64,000 bases of DNA. Origin: Planctomycetia bacterium. Its GTDB lineage: Bacteria; Planctomycetota; Planctomycetia; Pirellulales; JACPPG01. Both the position numbers and the translations under genes were made by a program. Location: NCBI GenBank assembly GCA_016191115.1, contig JACPPG010000044.1:184250-248249 (forward strand). Direction: 5' to 3'. The stretch's first letter is position 1. Each line of letters begins with the position of its first letter. The notes under the pieces are model-generated. The model did no database searches. It was not told the origin of the DNA and was given only the letters and a program-made list of their open reading frames with translations. Positions 1 to 7,885 of the stretch are shown in pieces.

Positions 1-677
1 CTCTCGCCGGCTCGTCGCTCGCGCGTCCGCGCGGCGCGCTCTTGCTCGCGCCAGCGGGCGATCGCCTGATGGTCGCCGCTAAGGAGGATTTCCGGCACTT
101 CGTGGCCGCGGAAACCGCGCGGCCGGGTGTATTGCGAAAACTCGAGCAGTCTCCCTTCGCCCGCGAACGAATCCTGCCGGCTGCTCTCCTCGTCCCCCAG
201 CACTCCCGGCACCAGCCGAATCGTGGCGTCGATCACGACCATCGCCGCCACTTCGCCGCCATTGAGCACGTAGTCGCCGACCGAAATCTCATCGGGCTTA
301 AGGATCTGCCGCACGCGCTCGTCGAAGCCTTCATAGCGACCGCACAAAAGGATCAGCCGCGGCTTGCCCCCCAACTCCTCGACGACCGCTTGCGTCAGCC
401 GCCGCCCCTGCGGCGTGAGCATCACCAGGTGCCCGGGATCGTCGGCCTGGCGGCGCACGGCCTCGACGCACGCGACCACCGGCTCGACCTTCAGCACCAT
501 TCCGGGTCCACCGCCGAACGGCCGGTCGTCCACGCAGCGATGAGGTCCCTGCGCCCAGTCGCGGATGTTGTGCAAGCGCACGTCGACCAGCCCGCGCTCG
601 ATGGCGAGTTTCAGCAGGCTTTGTCCCAGGTAGCCCGGGAACATCTCGGGAAATAAGGTGAGAACGTCGAATCGCAT
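1..677 (-). CDS. trmD: tRNA (guanine-N1-)-methyltransferase TrmD, 3' end cut by window
   Basis: TrmD uses S-adenosylmethionine to methylate G37 of tRNAs, preventing frameshifting. Reading from ATG at 677 gives 225 residues without a stop, starting [13 protein letters not shown], the usual TrmD N-terminus. The knot-forming region is clear: GPGMVLK (57-63), the RYEGFDERV segment (114-122) and [11 protein letters not shown] (132-142). Only the C-terminal end lies outside the window. It sits 74 nt downstream of rpsP on the same strand, the standard rpsP-trmD arrangement, but the usual rimM between them is missing. Identification is certain; only the 3' end is unknown. Confidence 0.95.
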   Translation of the reverse strand, partial: MRFDVLTLFPEMFPGYLGQSLLKLAIERGLVDVRLHNIRDWAQGPHRCVDDRPFGGGPGMVLKVEPVVACVEAVRRQADDPGHLVMLTPQGRRLTQAVVEELGGKPRLILLCGRYEGFDERVRQILKPDEISVGDYVLNGGEVAAMVVIDATIRLVPGVLGDEESSRQDSFAGEGRLLEFSQYTRPRGFRGHEVPEILLSGDHQAIARWREQERAARTRERRAGE

Positions 678-751
678 GGCACAAGGGCTTGTTAGTCATT
701 CGCGCCGGCTGCAAAGACAGGACGGGAACTCTCGCGCGCCCCATCCGCCGC

Positions 752-1231
752 TCACTCCGGCGCCGCTTCGGTCACCGCCTGCTCGGCGGCAGGAGCTTCG
801 GTCTGTGTACCGCCGTTAGTGGCCGCGGCCGGCTCCTCGGCCTTCGCTTCGGCACGGGGTGCTTCGGCACGGGGCGCTTCGGCCGGCTTGGGCTGCGGGA
901 TGAACACCGGCTCGGGGGCGGGCGGAACCACCTTCGGTAGCGCCAGCCGCTCGCGGGCCGCCTTTTGCGCCTCGAGGTGCGTCCCCTGCGCCCCGTACTT
1001 CTTGATCAACACGTTGACGTTGACGCTCGGCTTGGCCCCGACGCCCAGCCAGTAGCTCACCCGTTCGGTGTTCAATAGCACGCGCGCGTCGACGTCGGGC
1101 ACGAGCGGGTCGTACGTCCCCAGCTCCTCGATCACGCTGCCGTCGCGCGGGTTGCGCGAGTCGACGGCACAGATGCGAAAGAACGGCCTGTGCTTGCGCC
1201 CCATCATCTTCATTCGAATTCTGACAGCCAC
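752..1231 (-). CDS. rpsP: 30S ribosomal protein S16 with long acidic/Ala-Pro tail
   Basis: Small-subunit protein S16. Residues 1-90 carry the family core (MAVRIRMKMMGRKHRPFFRI at the start, then DSRNPRDG and LGTYDPL, later VSYWLGVGAKPS). The protein is 159 residues, while typical S16 is about 80-90; the extra ~65 residues are a low-complexity tail rich in Ala, Pro and Glu with tandem APRAE repeats. Such tails on S16 occur in several phyla, planctomycetes among them, and are probably disordered. It follows ffh and precedes trmD on the same strand. Confidence 0.96.
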   Translation of the reverse strand: MAVRIRMKMMGRKHRPFFRICAVDSRNPRDGSVIEELGTYDPLVPDVDARVLLNTERVSYWLGVGAKPSVNVNVLIKKYGAQGTHLEAQKAARERLALPKVVPPAPEPVFIPQPKPAEAPRAEAPRAEAKAEEPAAATNGGTQTEAPAAEQAVTEAAPE

Positions 1232-1280
1232 TCAAAACCTCCTGAGTTATCGTGTTGAACGCGGTGTTCTGTGATTTCCC

Positions 1281-1317
1281 CCTCACCCCGGCCCTCTCCT
1301 ACCAGGGGAGAGGGAGT
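1281..1317. repeat. Short interspersed hairpin repeat (ccctctcc/ggagaggg), copy 1
   Basis: CCCTCTCC at 1292-1299 is complementary to GGAGAGGG at 1307-1314, with a CCCTCACCCCGGC-type lead-in. A second copy with the same lead-in lies at 13,432-13,469. It sits between ffh and rpsP. It is a dispersed element rather than a normal terminator for these minus-strand genes, because no T-run follows on that strand. Confidence 0.6.
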
Positions 1318-1367
1318 TTTCTTCGTCGACCCTCTGCCGCGAGGGGCGAGGGATTCCTTTCCGTGCG

Positions 1368-2897
1368 TCACGATTTGCGCGGGTCGCCGTTGTGTCGTGG
1401 ATCGCTATGGTCGTCTCCCCGTTGCCGTTTTTCCTCGCGCTTCCGGCGGCGCATTTCCTTTTCGCGCTGCCTTTTCAATTCGGTGCGCTCGCCGGCCGAC
1501 AGCCGCTTGCCGGTCCCCTTCTTCTGCTTCGTCAGCGTGGCGCCCGGATCGAGGAACCCGCCACGCTGCAGCTCCTGCACTTTCCGCATGCGGTCGCGCA
1601 TGCCCATGCCCGCCATCTGCTTCATGACGTCGGCCATGCCGTCGAACTGCTTGACCAGTTGGCTGACCTCGTGGGGCTCGACGCCGGCCCCCTCGGCAAT
1701 CCGCCGCCGCCGGCTCTGGTCGATGACCTTCGAGGGGTTGCGGCGCTCGTCAGCCGTCATCGAGTCGATGATGCCCACCAGACGCCGCATGTCCCCTTCG
1801 GCGTCCACGTCCCCCATCATCTTCGACAGACCGCCCATGCCCGGGATCATGCCCATGATCTTGTTCAAGGGGCCCAGCCGTCCGATCTGGCTGAGTTGCT
1901 TGCGGAAGTCGTCGAGCGTGAACTCGCCGCGGCGGAGGCGCTCTTCCTGCTGCCGCATCTCGTCCTGGTCGAACTTCTGCTGCGCCTGCTCGACCAAGGT
2001 CAGCACGTCTCCCATGCCCAGGATACGGCCGGCCATCCGCTCCGGGTGGAACTCCTCGAGCGCGTCCAGGTGCTCGCCGGTGCCGATGAACTTGAGCGGC
2101 ACGCCGGTCACCGCCTTGACGCTGAGGGCGGCGCCGCCGCGGGCGTCGCCGTCGAGCTTGGTCATGATGCAGCCGTCGAGCTCCAAGGCCTCGTTGAAAG
2201 CCTTGGCGCTGTTCACGGCGTCCTGGCCCGTCATCGCGTCGACGACCAGGTATACCTGGTCAGGCGTGACGCGGCGGTCGATCCGCTCCAACTGCTGCAT
2301 CAGCTCTTGGTCGATGTGCAGCCGACCGGCCGTGTCGAGGATCACGACTTGCGCGCCGGTCGTCCGGGCGTGCTTGACGGCGTTCTGACAGAGCGCGACG
2401 GGGTCGCTCGCGCCTTCCTCGGAATAGACCGGCACGCCGATCTGCTCGCCGATCACGTGCAACTGGTGCACGGCCGCGGGTCGCTGCAAGTCGGCTGCGA
2501 CCAGGAGCGGTTTGCGGCCCCGCTCCAGGATCATCCGCGCGAGCTTGCCGCAGGTGGTCGTCTTGCCCGAGCCTTGCAGGCCGCACATCATCAGCACGGT
2601 GACGTCGGGACGGAGGTGAAGCGAGTGGTCGACCGGCCCCATCAGGTTCACCAGCTCGCGGTGGACGATGCCCACAACTTGCTGGTCGGGTCGCAAGCTC
2701 TTGAGCACCTGCTCGCCGACGGCCTCCTCTGTGACGCGGGCCATGAAGTCCTTCACGACCGGAAAGCTGACGTCGGCCTCCAAGAGCGACTGCTGCACGA
2801 GCTGCAAGCCCTCGCGCATATTGGCTTCGGTCAGCCGGGCTTTGCCGCTCAGCGTCCGCAGCGCGGAACTCAGGCCTTCTTGCAACGACTCGAACAT
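1368..2897 (-). CDS. ffh: Signal recognition particle GTPase Ffh
   Basis: SRP54 homologue that binds 4.5S RNA and signal sequences and docks nascent chains to FtsY at the membrane. I chose ATG 2897 ([18 protein letters not shown]), the conserved start of the N domain; an in-frame ATG 54 nt further upstream adds unrelated residues. 509 residues: N domain 1-95, G domain with GLQGSGKTT (106-114), DTAGR and [10 protein letters not shown], and a Met-rich M domain with GMIPGMGG. The C-terminus is a strongly basic Lys/Arg tail. It heads the ffh-rpsP-trmD operon, all on the minus strand. Confidence 0.96.
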   Translation of the reverse strand: MFESLQEGLSSALRTLSGKARLTEANMREGLQLVQQSLLEADVSFPVVKDFMARVTEEAVGEQVLKSLRPDQQVVGIVHRELVNLMGPVDHSLHLRPDVTVLMMCGLQGSGKTTTCGKLARMILERGRKPLLVAADLQRPAAVHQLHVIGEQIGVPVYSEEGASDPVALCQNAVKHARTTGAQVVILDTAGRLHIDQELMQQLERIDRRVTPDQVYLVVDAMTGQDAVNSAKAFNEALELDGCIMTKLDGDARGGAALSVKAVTGVPLKFIGTGEHLDALEEFHPERMAGRILGMGDVLTLVEQAQQKFDQDEMRQQEERLRRGEFTLDDFRKQLSQIGRLGPLNKIMGMIPGMGGLSKMMGDVDAEGDMRRLVGIIDSMTADERRNPSKVIDQSRRRRIAEGAGVEPHEVSQLVKQFDGMADVMKQMAGMGMRDRMRKVQELQRGGFLDPGATLTKQKKGTGKRLSAGERTELKRQREKEMRRRKREEKRQRGDDHSDPRHNGDPRKS

Positions 2898-3157
2898 GCG
2901 CGCACTCAGGGTTACATTGCGCAGTCGCCCATGGCTCTTGGCGGCCGCCAAGAGTGGGGAGCGAGCGCAGCCGTGCCACCAGCGAATTATTCACAGTGTG
3001 GCCGGCCCAGTCGGAAACCGACGATTCTAGCCCATCCGAGGGGCGATTGGCAATCCTCGTTGGCGCGTCCCAGGCGCGCCCCGCACGCGGCCTAGAGCCG
3101 GTCCGGCAAAGAGCTTGCGGCGAAGCGGGGGGCGGGCATCCTGCCCGCCTTCGGGCC

Positions 3158-3315
3158 AATGATGAGTGATGAATGCGGAATGATAAATGAGGGGGAGACA
3201 CGGTTGTTAAGCCAGGGACCTCCGCAAACCGCCACCGACTTCCCAGCGCGCCGCTGGGTTTATCCCGGCGGTCCTCTGTCTTTCCCATTCATCATTCCGC
3301 ATTCATCATTATTGG
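3158..3315. repeat. Inverted repeat of gatgaatgcggaatga type in the ffh upstream region
   Basis: The 489-bp gap 2898-3386 holds no convincing gene. Within it, a left arm at 3158-3189 (AATGATGAGTGATGAATGCG followed by GAATGATAAATG) is roughly the reverse complement of 3286-3315, enclosing about 95 bp with a GCGCGCCGCTGGG-like hairpin and matching GGCGGTC segments. A related block recurs at 42,285-42,322. It looks like a small dispersed non-coding element. Confidence 0.55.
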
Positions 3316-3386
3316 CCGGCAGACCGCCGGGATAAACTCGGCCGCTCGCTTAGATTGGTGACGTGCGAGCTTGGTAAAATGCGTCG

Positions 3387-3728
3387 ATGACCGCTGATCG
3401 CCGGCCGCGCCGCCGCTGGTTCCAGTTCGGGCTGGGAACGATGTTCCTGCTGGTGACCCTCTTCGCGCTGTGGCTGGCGTGGGAGCTGAACTTCATCCAC
3501 GAGCGGCAGGCGTTTCTCGCGTGGGTCGATCGCAAGAACGCAGAGGTGACCAACGCCTGGTTCATGGTTAACCCGCCGCGTGTTCCCCCTGCCACGATTC
3601 CTTTTTGGCGACGGTGGCTCGGCGATACGGCGGTAGACACGGTTGAGCTGCCGCCGAATTCCACCGCCGCGGACCGCGATCGCGCGAAGGCCTTGTTCCC
3701 CGAGGCAGACGTCACGTCCGAAGACTGA
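3387..3728 (+). CDS. Small single-helix membrane protein, intact copy of a duplicated pair
   Basis: 113 residues, not assigned to a named family. A basic cytoplasmic stretch (MTADRRPRRRWFQ) is followed by one hydrophobic helix at about 17-36 and then a polar domain containing WVDRKNAEVTNAW and NPPRVPPATIPFWRRW, ending in an acidic tail. This layout (Arg-rich start plus WFQFGLGTMFLLV) is common in uncharacterised planctomycete proteins. A near-identical partner begins at 5495 but is disrupted after the RRW codons. The HEAT-repeat gene lies between the two copies. Confidence 0.7.
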   Translation: MTADRRPRRRWFQFGLGTMFLLVTLFALWLAWELNFIHERQAFLAWVDRKNAEVTNAWFMVNPPRVPPATIPFWRRWLGDTAVDTVELPPNSTAADRDRAKALFPEADVTSED

Positions 3729-3796
3729 CCGGATAGATCAAAGTGCCAATCGAATCTCCGCCCCGCCGCCGGCATACCTGGCAAACCGGAGCTTCA

Positions 3797-5450
3797 ATGG
3801 CGACCGATCGTCAACGTCTTCCGTTGTATCCGCGAGGCGCGGTATGGATATTTCTGCTCGGCTCGTGCCTCGGCTGCCATGGACAGGTTGCCGATAGTGA
3901 GGAGCCTCCTGAGCGGCGGCAGCAGATTGCCGAGGCAGCCTTGCAAGTTCAAAGCCGGTCGCCAACAGAGCGCGTGAAGGGGGCGACCGCTTTGGGCAAC
4001 TTGCTGGAGGATCGCAGGTCGTTCGATTCCATCACAATTGGCGCGCTAGGCCGGGCGGTCGACGACCCCGACCAGTCGGTACGGCTAAGCGCCATTGCGG
4101 CGATTGGGCAGATCGGCAAGCCGCTGCTCGTTTCTCCGCTTCAACACGCGCTCCGCAGCACCGACCCAAAAACGGTGCAGGCCGCCAACGACGCCTTCGA
4201 GGCGATCCGCGAGAAAAACCAGCCGGCGATCGATTCCTTCGTAAAGAAGCTGCACAGCACGAACCGGGATGAACGGGCGAGAGCAGCGGGCCAGTTGTCG
4301 CTCTTCGGGCCTGCCGCAAAGGGCGCGTCGGCCGAATTAGTGCCTTTTGCTCAGCGATGCGTACGCCGTGGCGGCAGACAACGCCCGGCAGGCCCTGGCC
4401 ATGATAGGCCGGCCGGCTGCTCCCTACGTCTTGCCCGCGGCAAAAAAGCTGATGGAAAGTGCACAGCCCTCGGAGGTGGAACAAGGAGTTGAACTACTGA
4501 GAATCGCCGGGCCGGCGGCCGAAGACTTGGCTCCCCGTGTTCTCACGCTGTTGGAGCAGTGGGACGGGTTGAGCTCGAGCGCCAGCGTGCTGCTGGTTAT
4601 CGATCCCAGCGGTGAGCGCTGGGTTCCAGAATTGCAAAAGATGATCGTTTCGTCGAACAAGCGACAACGCGAAAAGGTCGCCAATTGGCTGCGCATCATG
4701 GCCCAAAGCAGGGCAAGTTTTACTTTGTCGTCACTGCCCTTTCCGGAGGCGGCCAACGGTTTCTTAGTGGCAATGCTTGTTACGGCGCTTGACGACGACA
4801 ACGAGCGCGTGCGGCTTCAAGGTGCAACCGGGCTGGAAGCGCTCGGGATGGGAGCGCGGAAAGCCGAGCCGGCGCTAGTTCGACACTTAGTTGACGAAGA
4901 TTCGATCCGCAAACACTGCTGCAAAGCGCTTCGCAACCTCGGCCGTCCGGGGATCAAGGCCCTTGTCGAGAACATTGCCGTTTCCCCGGACCATTACGCG
5001 TCGTCTCTTCTTTCCGAACTCGCCGCGGCGACAATGACCTCCGAGTTGAAGTTCTATGAAGCGATGCGCGACCGCAATCATCAGAAGCATCCCGAACTCC
5101 CGTGGGCAGTTGAGGCGTTGGAAGCATGCGCCGAACAAGGTGTGCCGGCGATCATAGAGGCGCTCAAGTCTCCGAATCCGAAAGTACGGGAGTCGGCTGC
5201 GAGCGCCTTGAATCGCGTAAGCACGACATCTTCCGGTTTGGTTCGCACACTTCCTCCGCTGGATGCGAATGCCTGGGACGACGTGGTAGCCATCCGCCAG
5301 CGAGGCGAAAAGGCATCGGCCGCACTCCAGTCGGCCATCAAGCAGGCCCAGCCAGCTCTGCAGGCTGCACTCGACGACGACAATCCCGGCGTCCGCCGGC
5401 ATGCGGCCGCCGCTCTAAAAGCGCTGCAGGGCTCGAATCCAACCCCGTAG
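3797..5450 (+). pseudogene. HEAT-repeat lipoprotein split by a one-base frameshift
   Basis: The first part (ATG 3797) begins with a signal peptide and lipobox-like FLLGSC, then helical repeats of HEAT/PBS-lyase type (for example VRLSAIAAIGQIG and VQAANDAFEAI). At TTTT 4345-4348 the frame breaks. Removing one T joins ELVP to LLSDAYAVAADNARQALAM, a perfect continuation of the repeat pattern, which runs to the stop at 5450 in the other frame. Full length would be about 550 residues. HEAT arrays usually act as protein-protein scaffolds; the role here is unknown. The cause may be a real mutation, a sequencing error in a homopolymer, or slippage during expression. Confidence 0.75.
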
Positions 5451-5494
5451 GTGAGGAGCCGATCGCTCCGGCAGGTGTCGGCCGTGTTGATAGA

Positions 5495-6046
5495 ATGGCA
5501 ACAATGGCGGAAGCACAGTCCAAGCCCCGTCGCCGCTGGTTCCAGTTTGGGCTGGGAACGATGTTCCTGCTGGTGACGCTCTTCGCCCTGTGGCTGGCGT
5601 GGGAGCTGAACTTCATCCACCAGCGGCAAGCGTTTCTCGCGTGGGTCGATCGCAAGAACGCAGAGGTGACCAACGCCTGGTTCATGGTTAACCCGCCGCG
5701 TGTTCCCCCTGCGACGATCCCCTTCTGGCGGCGGTGGCGGCGCACCGGCGGGAAAGTGGGACAGGCACCGAGACGCAACGTTGGTATGAAAGGGCTTGCG
5801 CTGTTTATGCTCGGAGCCAGTCCCATTTTCTCGCCTCGCCATTTTGAAAAACAGAATGGCCCTGGACGCGCGGCCGAGGTTCTCTTTCGGGGGGCGTCTC
5901 GGGACGATAAAATAGGGAACGGATTATCAAACAACGGGTTTGAACTGGTGGGAGGAGAACGTGTTCTGGTCTTTTCTCGGCGTGCTATGCGTGCTGTTCC
6001 TCGTGATGGTGCCGATCTGGATCGCGGCCAAGATCTTGTACGGTGA
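5495..6046 (+). pseudogene. Second copy of the small membrane gene, 3' end replaced by a repeat element
   Basis: From ATG 5495 (or 5504) the product matches the 3387-3728 protein almost exactly through FWRRW, with about 95% nucleotide identity over ~225 bp by eye. At about 5741 the sequence switches to dispersed repeat A1 and the frame then runs on through unrelated DNA to 6046. The C-terminal acidic part of the partner (LGDTAVDTVELPP onward) is missing. Most likely a duplicate truncated by the repeat; whether a fusion protein is made cannot be told. Confidence 0.65.
5747..5860. repeat. Dispersed imperfect palindrome, family A copy 1
   Basis: Inverted arms of 26 nt at 5747-5772 (GGCGGGAAAGTGGGACAGGC...) and 5810-5835 pair with about four mismatches, followed by a small hairpin 5838-5860 (GCCATTTTG / CAGAATGGC). 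The same unit occurs at 15,690-15,803, 29,742-29,855 and 39,787-39,898. It carries no gene. The structure resembles REP/BIME-type elements moved by Y1 transposases acting in trans (inference). Confidence 0.85.
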
Positions 6047-6059
6047 GCCGCAGCCGTAG
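5961..6059 (+). CDS. Putative 32-residue single-pass membrane protein
   Basis: GTG at 5961 follows GGAGG at 5951-5955, a good ribosome site. The product is one hydrophobic helix (FWSFLGVLCVLFLVMVPIW) and a short polar tail ending YGEPQP, with the stop at 6057-6059. A TTG at 5940 would extend it to 39 residues. It overlaps, in another frame, the tail of the disrupted gene starting at 5495 and lies 48 nt before the DUF1501 gene. No family recognised; short length makes this tentative. Confidence 0.4.
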   Translation: MFWSFLGVLCVLFLVMVPIWIAAKILYGEPQP

Positions 6060-6107
6060 TGCCGCCGCGGTCGTATGTCGTAACCTTCCTCTCGCTAAAA
6101 CCCTCCC

Positions 6108-7502
6108 ATGCCCAACAGCCGGTTACACGACATCTCTGGCGCGACGCTCGGTGGCCGGCCGCTGTCGCGCCGCCGCATGCTGCAGATCGGCGGATTGGGG
6201 TTGATGGGCGTATCGCTGCCGCGACTGCTCCGCGCCGAGAACGCCGCGGCGACCAGGGGCATCGCGCCGCGGGCCGACGCCTGCATCATCATCTTTCTCA
6301 ACGGCGGGGCCAGTCACCTCGACACGTGGGACATGAAGCCCGAGGCCCCCGACGGAATTCGCGGCGAGTTCAAGCCCATCCCTACCAGCCTGCCGGGCGT
6401 GCAGTTCAGCGAGCACTTGCCGCGGCTGGCGACGCACATGCACCGCCTGACGCTGGTGCGTTCCATGCACCACAGCGTGAACAACGCCCACGCAGCCGCG
6501 GTCTACACGAGCCTGACCGGTCACGACCGCGGCGAGATTGGCGGCGGCACCCTGCCGACCGACAATCCTTCGCCGGGCTCGGTCATGGCGCTGGTGCGTC
6601 CGCCGGAGAAAGAGATCGTGCCGCACGTGACCCTTCCGTACATCACCAAGGAAGGGGCGGGCGGGCCGCCGCAGCCGGGCTTTTTTGGCGGACTTTTGGG
6701 CCACGCCTACGATCCCCTCTTCGTGCTGCGAGATCCGAACTCCCCGGACTTCGCCGTGCCGGAGCTGACCCTGTTGGCCGACGTGTCGCTCGAGCGGTTG
6801 GCGGCGCGGAAGGCCCTGCTTTCCCAGATCGACCGCCGCTACGCGACCGGCCCGGGACGGCAGGCGCGCGACTCGATGGACCGCTTCCAGCAGCGGGCGC
6901 TCGATCTATTGACCTCCGAGACGACGCAGCAGGCATTTCGTTTATCGGCCGAGCCAGACAACGTCCGCGAGTCGTACGGCCGGAACATCTATGGGCAAAG
7001 CGTGCTATTGGCGCGGCGGATGATCGAGGCCGGCACGCGGCTGGTGACCATCTCCTGGGCCCCCGACGCCAATGCCACGTGGGACACGCACGGCGGCAAC
7101 TTCACGAAGCTCAAGGGGGAGCTACTGCCGAAGTTCGACTCCGCGTGCACGAGCCTGATCACCGACCTGGCCGACCGCGGCATGCTCGATCGCACTTTGG
7201 TGGCCGTGCTGGGGGACTTCGGCCGGACGCCGAAGATCAACAACAACAACGCCGGCCGGGACCATTGGAACTTCTGCTACAGCATTCTGCTGGCCGGAGG
7301 CGGATTCAAGCCGGGCTTTGTGTACGGCGCGAGCGACAAGATCGGCGCGTTTCCGGCCCGCAGCCCGATGTCCCCTGGTGACTGCGTCACGACGATCTAT
7401 CACGCTCTGGGGATCGACGCGGGTATGTTCATTCACGATCAATTCGACCGCCCCCACCGGCTGGTTCCCAAGGGGGACGTGGTGGTGGATCTGCTGTCGT
7501 AG
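6108..7502 (+). CDS. DUF1501 family exported protein
   Basis: 464 residues. A twin-arginine-like leader (LSRRRMLQIGGLGLMGVSLP, about 21-40) suggests Tat export. The mature part has the DUF1501 landmarks: IIFLNGGASHLDTWDMKP near 65-82, LVRSMHHSVNNAH, and the late GDFGRTPKINNNNAGRDHWN motif resembling the metal site of the alkaline phosphatase/sulfatase superfamily. DUF1501 genes are greatly expanded in planctomycetes and normally sit beside DUF1549/1553 genes; this one stands alone. Biochemical role unknown. Confidence 0.88.
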   Translation: MPNSRLHDISGATLGGRPLSRRRMLQIGGLGLMGVSLPRLLRAENAAATRGIAPRADACIIIFLNGGASHLDTWDMKPEAPDGIRGEFKPIPTSLPGVQFSEHLPRLATHMHRLTLVRSMHHSVNNAHAAAVYTSLTGHDRGEIGGGTLPTDNPSPGSVMALVRPPEKEIVPHVTLPYITKEGAGGPPQPGFFGGLLGHAYDPLFVLRDPNSPDFAVPELTLLADVSLERLAARKALLSQIDRRYATGPGRQARDSMDRFQQRALDLLTSETTQQAFRLSAEPDNVRESYGRNIYGQSVLLARRMIEAGTRLVTISWAPDANATWDTHGGNFTKLKGELLPKFDSACTSLITDLADRGMLDRTLVAVLGDFGRTPKINNNNAGRDHWNFCYSILLAGGGFKPGFVYGASDKIGAFPARSPMSPGDCVTTIYHALGIDAGMFIHDQFDRPHRLVPKGDVVVDLLS

Positions 7503-7885
7503 GCGTGAGTGCGTTTTAGCCGCCGGTGAATCGCCGGCGGCTAACTAAGAGCGCCCATCTTCGTTGCTTGCCTAGTTTGCAGGCTTTCTCGGCCGCGTCG
7601 TCGTGCAGGGGTGGGTCTAGGGTGATTGCACCGGCCGGGACGCGGTGGTCGGCTCATTTTCTTCAAGTCCGTGCCTGGCAAGGTATTCAGTGCTGCGCGC
7701 TGGCTAGTGCATCCCGCGCCAGTGCGCTGCTGGCACCCAGATTGCGTGCGGCACTGCTCGGCCGGTCCGCGCGGTGCCAGTCTTGGTTTGTCGTGACGAT
7801 GACCACGCGTCGATGCGCTTGGGGTGCGCGCCGAGGGCGTGGCCGGGTCAGCCGATTTCATCCTTCCAGCAAAGGCGAAAGTCCC
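7503..7885. other. Intergenic region upstream of amt, no gene seen
   Basis: Stretch of 383 bp between the DUF1501 gene and the ammonium transporter. I see no coding pattern and no glnK/glnB gene. GCAAAGGCGAAAGT just before 7886 is a weak ribosome-site candidate. The transporter promoter probably lies here, but I cannot pick convincing boxes. Confidence 0.4.

Noticed and set aside
1281..1317. Terminator between ffh and rpsP
   Set aside because: The hairpin is a dispersed repeat and has no T-run on the strand of these genes; a stop here would also separate two normally co-transcribed genes.
1392..3095. Long plus-strand frame of 567 codons over ffh
   Set aside because: Antisense shadow of ffh; composition is His/Leu/Arg-rich and has no family pattern, while the minus strand reads as a perfect Ffh.
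7526..7885. Upstream extension of the ammonium transporter frame by 120 codons
   Set aside because: The extension lacks similarity, whereas ATG 7886 opens a standard signal peptide.
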